64,000 nt of DNA, taken from the NCBI GenBank assembly GCA_011503125.2, contig WWBZ02000011.1, positions 682,001-746,000 on the forward strand. Reading direction: 5' to 3'. Of the stretch, positions 33,919-43,724 are shown one piece after another (the stretch's first letter is position 1; each line of letters begins with the position of its first letter). Made by a program: the position numbers and the translations under genes. The notes beneath the pieces are model-generated. The model searched no databases, was not told where the DNA came from, and saw nothing but the letters and a program-made list of their open reading frames with translations. The stretch comes from Botryosphaeria dothidea (Eukaryota > Ascomycota > Dothideomycetes > Botryosphaeriales > Botryosphaeriaceae).

Positions 33919-34825
33919 GGCGCCTATGCGCGGGGGAGCGGGCGGCGCGGATGGGGGTCGGAGGAGCGGATGGCGCGAGGGGGATCGTGGGGTGTTGAGA
34001 GGAGGTGCTTGGGGGTGATTGCTGTCAGTCGGCGGCTGGCTGGCGTAAGCGCAGATGGGTCCCGCCGTGAGCTGAGGCGAGGGCGGTCTAAAAGAGAGAG
34101 CAAGCTGGGGCGGATTGCAAAGGACAGTGGCGCCGCAGCGGGCCAGCAGTGAACGGGGAGGGGCTTTGGCGCAGTCGGTGAAGTGGTTTGGGAGCACGTA
34201 GGAGCCTCGCGCGGGCAAGTAACCACCTGCTTGTAGGGCGGCGTCATCTGGGGAAGGGGGCACGGTCCGCCGAACCTGCGAGCTGACTGGCCCACCGGGA
34301 GCTGCTCACCGGCGACGGCAGCAGGAGAAGCTGAGGCGGCCTTGCCTTCACCACACCCGCACCGCCATGCATCGTACCATTCCTTCATTGCGGCCGCGCC
34401 CGCTCACCGCGCGCCAAGCCAGCATCCAGCAGCGTGCGCGCCGTGGCCCTGCAAGCTGAGCTCCCACCGCGCCCATCGCCGCCAACGGGGATGGGCGCAC
34501 AAGCCCACGCCAAAGGCCGAGGGCCCGTCCGTGGCTAGCTGCTGCATCTTCCGCCCAACGCCGTGCCCTCTGCGGCCTCTTCTGCAATTGCGAGCGTCTT
34601 GCACCCGCTGCCTTCAATTACTGTCTGCCCGCCTGCACACGCCTGGTGGGTGCCGCACAGGGCTGTCGCTGGTTTCAGCTCCGACGATAGTTATTGCTCT
34701 ACGGTTTCACGCCCAAAGTCAGCTGGTCCAACTTGAGCCAGGGCAGTAGTGCCGTTGAGGCACCAAGATGCCGCGCTCTGTCTGGCATTCGCCCCAAGCG
34801 CGTCGAGCTGTCAGACACTGCAGGC
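33919..34825. other. Intergenic: CCCH/Smr promoter and JmjC gene 3' flank
   Basis: No supported gene. The first 350 bases are the GC-rich leader of the CCCH/Smr gene. A 135-codon + frame (34342-34749) is His/Ser/Pro/Cys-rich without a domain. Confidence 0.4.
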
Positions 34826-36885
34826 TCACGGAATTTCCTCATCCTCATCACCACCGAACCCGAACGTGAATCCTCCCTGCTGCTCTCCCTCCGCCGCATC
34901 ATCGCCCTTGACAAGCTCCTCCCACTTGCCACGTCCCTTGGGTCTTCCCTTTTTCTCTAACTCCTTCATGCCTTCCTCCAATATCTCTGGGTATGCCTCG
35001 CCCAGCTTCTGCACAAATAGCCCAAACGGATCCGTGACTTCGTCTTTGAAACCGCTGGTCTGATCGGCCTGGTCCCTCAAAAACCCCAAAACGTCTGCCA
35101 GCTTGCCCCGCGGCACAAAATTCTGCGTGAGCGCGATACTCTCTTCAAGGTTTAGAACCAGGTGAAACCATCCGGACGGAACATGCAGAATTTCGCCTGC
35201 GTAACAGATTCCTTCACGGCATCCAGGAGTGGCGCGCGCTATCTCGTGGAAAGACAACAAGTACTCTGCAATGCTGAGTGGCGAGGTGATTTCGGACGAA
35301 TCCTCCGATAGAATGACTCCCGGTGGAGGAGGAAGACTGGAGGAGGATGGGAACATGAGCCAGTACTTCGATCCGGTAAGGACCGCATTCCACGCACTAC
35401 ATTTGGCGGCTGGTTAGCATGGTCCAAGAGTCACATACGAATCCATCAAGCAGGCAACACTCTTGCTTGGTGTGACTCATCGGACAGTTCTCACCTTGTG
35501 GCATTGGGGTCTTTGTGAAACGTGCTTCCACTTCTTGCAGGCCCCATGATCATCCATCGAGAGTCAGGCCTTTGGTCTCCCAGTACTGCAAAGAGATCTT
35601 CGCCAAAACACGTGGGTGCCCAATACGCAGCATCTGCCTTATCCTTGCCGACCGAAATGTTCGTTTTCTCAACAAAACCCCGGTCGAAAAGATAGAGAGG
35701 GCTCTCGTCAGCACTGTTGTCCATGTAGTCGATGTATTTGTTTAGTGGCCAGTCGACAGCTTCGGCACGAAACGAGACATCTGCGTATTTTTCGAGCAGA
35801 AACTGGGTGGTCCATTTCCTATAAACAGGCCACTCCTTGACCGGCGCGGTAAGAATGAACGGCTTACTGGTCCATTTAGCCGAGAATTCTTCGTGCGTGA
35901 AGTCAGTCAAATGCGGGATGGCATTTTCCGATGGAATCCTGGTTGTGTACGGCTTGAGAGAAGTGTATGTGCACTGAAATGGGCGGTACAATACGTCAGA
36001 GTATAGGCCAGAGCAATTGATGTGGGCTTCATGGGACTCTGGTATGGACATGTATGTAGATCGCCACGAACCGCGCCACTGAAAGTCGGATCTGTGAGAT
36101 CTAAGAATATTCAGTACGTGTAGCAGAGAAACTTGGGCAGGCGGATGGTGGCATTCGGGAAAACATAAAAGGGATATTGACAAAAACATAACGATGAGAA
36201 GCCGGAAATCTTTGCTTGCTTTCCACTACGATTGATTGAGAATTACAGCAAGCTATTGCTCACGGGCTGATAGGTCTGAGTGTATTGAGACTTATCTCCT
36301 TCGCCACAAAATGTCCGCAGTGCCGCGAAAGTTATCGCTCCTCCTTGATTGAAGCAACCCACGGTACCAGCGGAGAAATATTCGCAGCCTGGGATAACAT
36401 GCTCTATACAAAACAGGAGATCAAAGGGCAACAATTTGCCGAAATCATCATGCCTTTGTAGCCAAAAACATCCGATCGAACGAGGGGACATCGTACACCA
36501 AAAAGGGAAAAGATCAGTAAACTTACTCAGTAAAGAGAGCCCTCCACAGCTCATCGAACCTTGTGAAAGCATACAGGGCTTTACAGGTTCCTCCGAGGCG
36601 GATGAGGGCAGACCAATCAAGATACTCAAGGAGCTGCGCCAACAGCTCATCCGGAAGAATGGCAAAACTACCCGCATTCAATTTCAGGTTGGCACTCGCT
36701 GTGAAAGCGTTACCTGCAGGCTTCACGCCAAGAGGATGTGGAGGAATTGCTGCAGGCTCATCGCTGTCGGCTTCGGCATGGGGATCTGCTGCATCAAGTC
36801 GCAGCCTCTTCGTTGGCCTCGACAATGACGCATCGTCGGCGCCGGCAGTTGCATAGCCCTGAATTGGCACGGCGGAGGGCGCCAT
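34826..36885 (-). CDS. F-box and JmjC domain protein (JMJD6-like)
   Basis: Exons 36885-36527, 36100-35495 and 35396-34826 (511 aa), all in phase. Residues about 73-119 form an F-box (ILPDELLAQLLEYLDWSALI), the SKP1-binding module of SCF ligases. SDFQWRGSWRSTYM opens the JmjC-associated region. Fe(II) ligands of a JmjC dioxygenase are H315 and D317 (STFHKDPNAT, followed by SAWNAVLTGSKYWLMFP) and H400 (PSGWFHLVLN), the pattern of the JMJD6 hydroxylase group. The tail is Lys/Glu-rich and acidic. Activity (lysyl hydroxylation or demethylation) cannot be decided. Intron 1 is 426 nt, far above the local norm. Divergent from eIF4A. Confidence 0.9.
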
Positions 36886-37449
36886 AGTGTGTCAGAGGAA
36901 GGGAACACGCGAAGGCTGAAAGCGGGCGGATGAAATTTTTTGGGTGCGCGCTCAGGTGCCACCACCACCGGGGAACCGACGCAGGAGGCTGCAGCGGCAA
37001 CGACTCCGAGCGGGTGGCGAGACACAGCCCAAGCAGCTGACGGCGATTTTGGTGACTGGACGACGCGCCTCTCAGAAAAGCCTGCAGGTGCATGAGTAAG
37101 CTAGGCTGGGACTTTTTGCCAGGACTGCGCACCCGCGCAAACGTTGCCGCATGCCCTCCGCGCTAGCGCCTCGCTAATTGGCTGCCCGCCTCTCTACAAA
37201 AACTTTTAACGACTGTCCGCCCGCCCTCCTCCACCGTCCATCAGACACACACATCAAACCACTTGAACACCACCTAGATATCCACACGACTCTCGCCTAA
37301 GGGAGTCTGGTATCTAGTTTTCAACGACACACTCGAGTTTCGCACGACCGCGGCCCTTTCCGCCCGCCCCTACGCTCGCGTAGCCCCACCATCAACCGAC
37401 TTCTTGATCACAGCGCATCGCCTGTGATCCCCCAACAACTACCGCAATC
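36886..37449. promoter_or_regulatory. Divergent promoter, F-box/JmjC gene and eIF4A
   Basis: 564 bp between opposite start codons. The eIF4A side (about 37200-37449) is a C/T- and CA-rich leader, as expected for a highly expressed translation gene. Confidence 0.5.
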
Positions 37450-38858
37450 ATGGCTGACAAGGGTCTCGAGGAGGTTCCTGAGGGTACGTTCACCACGTCT
37501 GGCGTGCGATGCGCCTGCGCCGCTGGTTGCGCATCGCACGCCCCTCACCGTCTCTTCACGTTCGCACACACTGACGATCGCCACGTTTTGCAGGACAAAT
37601 CGAGTCTAACTACGATGAGACCACCGACTCCTTCGATTCGATGAACCTCAAGCCGGAGCTCCTCCGTGGTGTCTACGCCTACGGTTTCGAGCGTCCGTCT
37701 GCCATCCAGCAGCGCGCCATCATGCCCGTCATCAAGGGTGAGGTTCCCCACAATGTAACTCTCTGGCCGAGAAACTAACTACAAATGAGGCCACGATGTG
37801 ATTGCGCAGGCCCAGTCCGGTACTGGCAAGACTGCCACCTTCTCCATCTCCGTCCTCCAGAAGCTCGACCCCAACATCAAGGAGTGCCAGGCCCTCATCC
37901 TTGCCCCCACCCGTGAGCTCGCCCAGCAGATCCAGAAGGTCGTTGTTGCCATCGGCGACTTCATGAACATTGAGTGCCACGCCTGTATTGGCGGTACCAG
38001 CGTCCGCGACGACATGAAGGCCCTCCAGTCTGGCGTCCAGGTCGTCGTCGGTACCCCTGGCCGTGTCCACGACATGATCCAGCGCCGCGTCCTCAAGACC
38101 GATGCCATGAAGATGTTCGTCCTTGACGAGGCCGACGAGATGCTTTCCCGCGGTTTCACTGAGCAGATCTACGACATCTTCCAGCTCCTCCCTCAGTCCA
38201 CCCAGGTCGTCCTCCTTTCCGCCACCATGCCCCAGGACGTCCTCGAGGTCACCACCAAGTTCATGCGCGACCCCGTCCGTATTCTCGTCAAGAAGGCCGA
38301 GCTTACCCTCGAGGGTATCAAGCAGTTCTACATTGCCGTCGAGAAGGAGGACTGGAAGCTCGACACTCTGTCGGATTTGTACGAGACCGTCACCATCACC
38401 CAGGCCGTTATCTTCTGCAACACCCGCAGAAAGGTCGACTGGCTCACCGACAAGCTCACTGCCCGTGACTTCACCGTCTCTGCCATGCACGGTGACATGG
38501 ACCAGGCTCAGCGTGACGTCATCATGAAGGAGTTCCGTTCTGGCTCTTCTCGTGTCCTGATCGCCACTGACCTTCTGGCCCGTGGTATCGACGTCCAGCA
38601 GGTTTCCCTGGTTATCAACTACGACCTGCCCGCCAACCGCGAGAACTACATCCACCGTATCGGTCGTGGTGGTCGTTTCGGTCGTAAGGGTGTCGCCATC
38701 AACTTCGTCACCGCTGACGATGTCCGCATGATGCGTGAGATCGAGCAGTTCTACAGCACCCAGATCGAGGAGATGCCTATGAACGTTGCCGGTATGTGCC
38801 CCAGGCTCGCGATGATTAGAACACAAGAAGCTAACCTTGACCTACAGATCTTATCTAA
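37450..38858 (+). CDS. tif1: Translation initiation factor eIF4A (DEAD-box RNA helicase)
   Basis: ATP-dependent RNA helicase of the eIF4F cap-binding complex. Exons 37450-37483, 37594-37737, 37790-38791 and 38848-38858 give 396 aa, the standard length. All DEAD-box motifs are present: Q motif ([16 protein letters not shown]), AQSGTGKT (I), PTRELAQQ (Ia), GTPGR (Ib), DEAD (II), SAT (III), [14 protein letters not shown] (IV), [12 protein letters not shown] (V) and [13 protein letters not shown] (VI). The last exon has only 11 coding bases (completing Asp, then Leu-Ile-stop), giving the conserved end MNVADLI. Intron 2 (52 nt) ends in GAG rather than the usual YAG and has an ACTAAC branch point. 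Confidence 0.97.
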
Positions 38859-39801
38859 ACGATTTCTTCACGACTATAGACTACGATCCCTGATGACGAC
38901 GGTTTTGGTGATTCCCCTATCTCATTAAGGCATTCGTCAAAGGGCTCGGTGGTCTTTAACTGCAGCAGCTCAGGAGCTGCTGGAAAAAAGCTGAGACCTG
39001 GGGGCCGGAAGTCTTTGCATCTCGGCGTTAGTGCTTCGTGTCAAAATGCTTTTCTCAAAACGGGTGCAGTTTAGAAACGGGCGAGTTATCGTCAGTTGAT
39101 GAATTCTTTTTCCGTACGGCCGGGCCTTTCTTTACATCATCAGCTTTTGCTTTGTATGTAGGGATCGCTTGTGTATGGTCGTCTTGGCGCGTTTTGTGGA
39201 TATTTGTCCACGCTTCGACGTGCTTGAGATGACGGTAATGCTCTCCTATTTCCTTAATAGATGGTTCGAATTTTCAACTTCGGTGACGCATTGTTGATTT
39301 GTTTCCCAATCGTATCTCCTTTACAATGAATCAAGCACAACCTTTTGGCCATCACAAACGCAGCTGCAGCCGTTTCCCAGGCATACAGATTAACACGCGA
39401 GCTCACAAAAATTTTTTTTTTTGCAACCGATGAAGGTGCTTTTGCTTACTATTGGTGTCTGTCCTGCTTTCTGGGATCTTGCGTGGCTTCTACCAATAGC
39501 AGTCGTGGTTGCGCCTACCTCGTTTGTTCTTTTCCGTGCTTAACCAGCTCTTCTACTCCAGCAACCATCCTCGTCACGCTCAACATTCGCACGCCAGCAC
39601 AAGCCTCGCCTGCGACACAGCTTACCTTCACAGAGGCTCATTCTCACGTCTCTTCCAACAGGCGCCCTTCGGAGCATCGCTCCGGCCGCTCCTGCCGCTG
39701 TCGGTTCCGGCATCCCCAACACCAGCTACCTCTCACTCCCCCCATCATTCTGCAGTAGCGTCGTACAGCATAGCGAACGCACAACCGGGTACCTCAAGCT
39801 T
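38859..39801. other. Intergenic: eIF4A 3' region and downstream promoter
   Basis: T-rich 3' flank of eIF4A up to about 39450; from about 39530 a C/T-rich stretch resembling a fungal leader precedes the ATG at 39802. The 137-codon frame 39345-39758 (+) is Ser/Thr/Cys-rich and lacks a domain. Confidence 0.4.
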
Positions 39802-40248
39802 ATGTGGCTCGTGGTACCAATCCTTCGCGGGACGTTGCGAGTCCTGCTTCATCCGCTCCAACCGCTGAGGATCGGACTCTGGCTCGGACTTGTAATCCTC
39901 GTCGGCTGGGGTTCCTTGATCTGGGACATTTCGAGCTGGGCTGTGCGGTACGCCAGGTGGTACGTTCGTTATCGCACACAGCTGGTCGCCTTTGCCGGAG
40001 AGGTTGCGTGGATCAGGGTGAGGATTCACATCAGGTACAAAATCCGGAACCTTCGACTCAGGTATCAATACTTCCTGGAGATTATTATTTACATCTTTGC
40101 CGAGCAGCTCGATTCCGTCTTCGTGGGAGACGTACGGCAGGCTATCACCGAGAGCAGCCTGAGGGTTATCTCCTCAGCTTATGACCTTGCCCTTCAAGAT
40201 CTTCCTGATTCTCAGTACCCCGAAAAGCAAAAGACGCCATCAACCTGA
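39802..40248 (+). CDS. Possible small membrane protein (148 aa), uncertain
   Basis: ATG-initiated frame with one strong hydrophobic segment (RIGLWLGLVILVGWGSLIWD) followed by an Arg/Tyr/Trp-rich amphipathic stretch and a polar tail ending in SQYPEKQKTPST. Support: a pyrimidine-rich leader upstream and same-strand placement 81 bp before the coiled-coil gene. Against it: the opposite strand is also open over the same bases (about 40165-39745) with an ordinary soluble-protein composition (ESKVPDFVPDVNPHPDPRNL), though without an ATG. One of the two frames is probably a shadow of the other. No family recognised. Confidence 0.35.
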   Translation: MWLVVPILRGTLRVLLHPLQPLRIGLWLGLVILVGWGSLIWDISSWAVRYARWYVRYRTQLVAFAGEVAWIRVRIHIRYKIRNLRLRYQYFLEIIIYIFAEQLDSVFVGDVRQAITESSLRVISSAYDLALQDLPDSQYPEKQKTPST

Positions 40249-40329
40249 TTTGAATCATCCCGAACGTAAGCTGCAACGATAACAAGGAAACTCGATTCTA
40301 GTGCTTCGTTTTCACCGCCCGCTGTCAGC

Positions 40330-41737
40330 ATGGCCTCGTCAATGGATGAGGGGAGGCTCCTCCTATATATGCAGCAAACCAAACGCGAACATAAACATCT
40401 CCTGAAGAAATTCGAGGATTTCACCGAATCCATGTGGAAAATCGATCTCTTGTACGAAGCGATGCAAGAGAATGAAACTAGGATGAAAGATATGGAGAAG
40501 AAATTCACAGTCGTGGCAGAAGATGGCCGAGCTTCGATGGAATCATTCAAGAAGATGGGTTCTGAAAGCAGTGTTCGATTTGAAAAGGTGGGGGTGGAGC
40601 TGCAGAGTTTCTCGCGCAAGATTGCGCGTCTTGAAGCCTTGGAGAGAGAGCACAATAATCGATTCGAAAGCAACGTCCCGCTGCTGCAAGGGATTCAGAA
40701 AAGAATTGATCAACTAGAGGGCAGCGTACAGAGGTTATCGAAGGGCAAGGGGAAGTTGGTGAAGGAATCTGGACATCCAGATATGGGTCATCTTGTCCAA
40801 GAGATTGCTTCCTTGCGGAGCTTCGTGCAGGAGCAGGAGAAGAGCTGGAGCAAATTGAGGGAGGAAGTCAACAAAGTCAAGAAAGGAACCCGAGTGTTGA
40901 TCAAGACAGCTTCCCAGGCTACGACGCAATCAGAACAACAGTCATCTCACCTCATGCTGCCGTCTACACCATCTAGTGCCGCCGCACCCTCTACACCACC
41001 CCCTCCACGTCCTGCCAGGCCCTCCACACAAAGGTGAGATATCAGTTATCATGGGTATATGGAAGCTTTTAATTCTCTAATAGCTGACATCATGCTTGAA
41101 ATATAGCCCAGCAATGTACTACGTCAGATCGCCAAAGAGACAGACTCTATTTCCTTCTCGGCCGTCGAGGGACTCAAGTCGCCCGCCAACAAGTCCGAAA
41201 GTAACAAGACACTCCGCTCGCCCTTCCGGATCAGCCACCCACGGGGTCAGAAAGGCATACTCTCCTAGAAAGGCAACAACATCTTCATCCAAGAGGAGTG
41301 TTCAGCCAAGAGAAGGTCACCCAAGGTCTACTATGGCGCCGAGGAGATCTGCGAGGGTTAGTGAAAAGAAGAAGCAAATATCCCCATCGCAGCTAGAGGC
41401 TGCTGCCCTGCGCAATCGTGGTGGAGCGGCTTCCAAGCGTCCATCCGAAATGGTTCCGCTCACGGTCCATATGAACCAGTCATATCCGCGCTTTGAGCCG
41501 GCGCAGTCGTCATCTGATCCGATCAGTGCTATCAAGACAAACGAAGAAAAGGAACATGGTGCCGAGTCAAGATCCCATGTCCGGCAACAGCAGATCGAAC
41601 GCCAGGGTCAGCTTCCTGGGAGCTTAATGCAGCAACAAGGCACAGCATCCAAGTTTGAGGCGCCGGCCGCTCCACTTCGCAAGAGGAAGAAGCGCCAACT
41701 ACCGCCTGTCAAGCCCTTGCCGCCGTACGAGGATTGA
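40330..41737 (+). CDS. Coiled-coil protein with basic disordered C terminus
   Basis: Not recognised. Exons 40330-41033 and 41107-41737 (444 aa) meet at a split AGC codon. The N-terminal 200 residues are almost all heptad-like helix (LLKKFEDFTESMWKIDLLYE, IQKRIDQLEGSVQRLSKGKG, LVQEIASLRSFVQEQEKSW). A Ser/Pro hinge follows, then a Ser/Arg/Lys-rich tail with SPxR/SPK-type motifs (YVRSPKRQTLF, KAYSPRKATTSSSKRS, MAPRRSARVSEKKK) and a basic end (LRKRKKRQLPPVKPLPPYED) that could be a nuclear signal. Proline-directed kinase sites are plausible. A chromosome, spindle or septum scaffold is possible, but nothing in the sequence decides it. Confidence 0.75.
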
Positions 41738-41811
41738 GATGCAGGAAATATGATCGATGTGGACGCCTCCGAGGAGCTTGATTGCGTGTTTTCTGACGGA
41801 GTTTCGGAGTT

Positions 41812-42864
41812 TTATGTCTCCTTAAATTCATAAAGGCCTTCCCGATCCTTGACATCTACTTCCAAGCGCGCCAACTCCTTATCTCCAACCTTTAGTGCCG
41901 CTCTCATAATATCGCCGGTGGTGACTGGACCAACGCCCTTGGGGGTGCCAGTGAGGACAATGTCTCCCTTCTCAAGCTTCATAACCTTGCTGATGTCGGA
42001 GAGAATTCGGGGGATGCGGAACAGCATCAGGTCGGTGTTGTCGGCCTGCTGGACCTGGTCGTTGACGGTGAGGCTCAGGTGTGCTTTGTGCGGGTCGGGG
42101 ATGGCGGATTTGGCGATGGGGCCGGCGAGCGGGAGGAAGGTGTCGAAGCCCTTGGCTATGGACCACGGGAGGCCCTTCTTCTTGGCTTCGTCTTGCACGT
42201 TGCGGGCGGTCATGTCGATGGCGAGGAGGTAGGCTGTTTAAATTCGCGCGTAAGAGAGTATGGGTTAGCAGGTACTTTTCTATTGCAAAGATGTGCAACA
42301 ATTGCTGGGAAAATAGTTTCGAGAGCATTGTAGAACATAGCTCCCTTCAACACACACAGACACACAAAAGTTGAAAATATACAAAATCCCACCTTCAATC
42401 GAATCCAGAGCTCCCTTTTCATCTTCCGGATGCAAGTCCCGCAAAGTCTTGCCAATTACCAGGCCCAGCTCGACCTCGTAGTGCATCGTCACGCCGCGCG
42501 GCCGCAGGAGCGGGCCTTCGCCGGGGAGGAGGATGGACGAGGGCGGCTTCAGGAAGAAGAAGGGCTGCTTGGGGCGCTGGTTGTTGAGCTCTTTGATGTG
42601 GTCGCTGCGGGTTTTACGGCGTGAGCGGGTGTGCTCTTGCGGTGGGATTGGTGGGGGAGGACGGGGACGTACGCATAGTTGCGGCCTATGCACATAACCT
42701 AGGAGTTTTGCGGCTTATTAGCGGTGATGTCTGGGGTGGTTTGGAGGCCGGTGGAGGGCTCAATGGCTGTACGCGCGCGCGCGCAATAATGGTGGGGGGG
42801 AGGGAATGTTGACGCGCGGACGTACCTTGCGGCAGTTGTTCCTGATGGCGTTGAGAGTCGCCAT
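41812..42864 (-). CDS. Fumarylacetoacetate hydrolase family protein (FAHD1-like acylpyruvase/oxaloacetate decarboxylase)
   Basis: Four exons, 42864-42826, 42698-42673 (26 nt), 42604-42393 and 42233-41812, give 232 aa with consistent phases. Landmarks: MCIGRNYADHIKELNNQRPK, FFLKPPSSILLPGEGPLLRP, the metal-binding MHYEVELGLVIGKTLRDL (E-x-E carboxylates), AYLLAIDMTARNVQ, KGFDTFLPLAGPI and LEKGDIVLTGTPKGVGPV. Size and the N-terminal start at the catalytic fold match FAHD1, a Mg-dependent C-C hydrolase usually found in mitochondria. The N terminus MATLNAIRNNCRK is short, so targeting is uncertain. The CDS is convergent with the coiled-coil gene, 74 bp apart. Confidence 0.9.
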
Positions 42865-43724
42865 GATGTTGACCAGTGAGCAATTGGAAGAACTGGACGA
42901 CAAGAGGAGGGAAAGAGGAGGAAGAGAGTGGAGGGTTTCCGTGGCAAGAAAGAGGGCCTCGGGAGAGCTCCCGTCGCGCGCGCTGTCCCCGTCGGGCGTC
43001 ACGGCCGATATCCCCGCGACTTCGGCGGTGGGAACTCGGGTGGACGAGGCTGCGGGCCGGAAGCGTCGCCGTGGGCTGGTGCGCACGGGCCAAGGGCACC
43101 GGTATGTGGAGGGAGGCTGTCCTTGGCCACTTTGTCTCCTTCTCCTTCTCCTTCTTCCTCTTCTTTGGGGCTTCTCAGCTCTGCGCTCCAGATCTTATCT
43201 CTTACTTTGGCAGGGCCTCGGATGAGTCATGTTGTGTTCGTCATGATGCGTGAGTTGTTGCCAGTCTTGACCTGCACCTTATACATATCGAGATGGCGTG
43301 AGCCGAATGCACTCACAGCCAGCAACCAGTCTGTCCTGAAATTACTTGCTGGGAGTATCGCACCAGAAAGTTGAGAAATAGTGCTAGACAGTTGAGGCAG
43401 CTCTCGAATGGAAAGCCATAATGGAAAAGGACAGAGTAGCTGCGTTTGGCCATTGCCTTCCAATGACGATGCTGTATGCAGTATCACGCATGAAGACAGC
43501 CTTGGATTCAGTCTTCCTCCTCATGCCCTCAGCGAGCCACTCAGCGGCAATGTTGCACAAACTCAGCCGCGCGAGCTGCGCTGAGCCCTGACGCACGCTT
43601 CGCCTCTTCTCCGCTTTCTTATTTGTTGCGTTTCCAAGACCGCAGCCTTGCTCAAATTCCCTTCCCATCTGGTCTCTCCCAATTTCCCTCGTCTCCTCTC
43701 AGAAATCTTCACCAGCGCAGCGAA
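42865..43724. other. Intergenic: divergent promoter region, FAHD1-like and ankyrin genes
   Basis: No gene supported. Many overlapping frames between 42800 and 43370 (+) are Arg/Ser/Leu-rich readings of GC-rich leader and CT-rich sequence (CTTCTCC repeats near 43138-43165). Confidence 0.4.

Noticed and set aside
37732..38826. 364-codon minus frame
   Set aside because: Antisense shadow of eIF4A, with the repetitive Asp/Leu/Val composition expected of one.
43138..43165. CTTCTCC-type pyrimidine repeats as a possible mobile element end
   Set aside because: No terminal repeats or target-site duplication; ordinary fungal leader composition.
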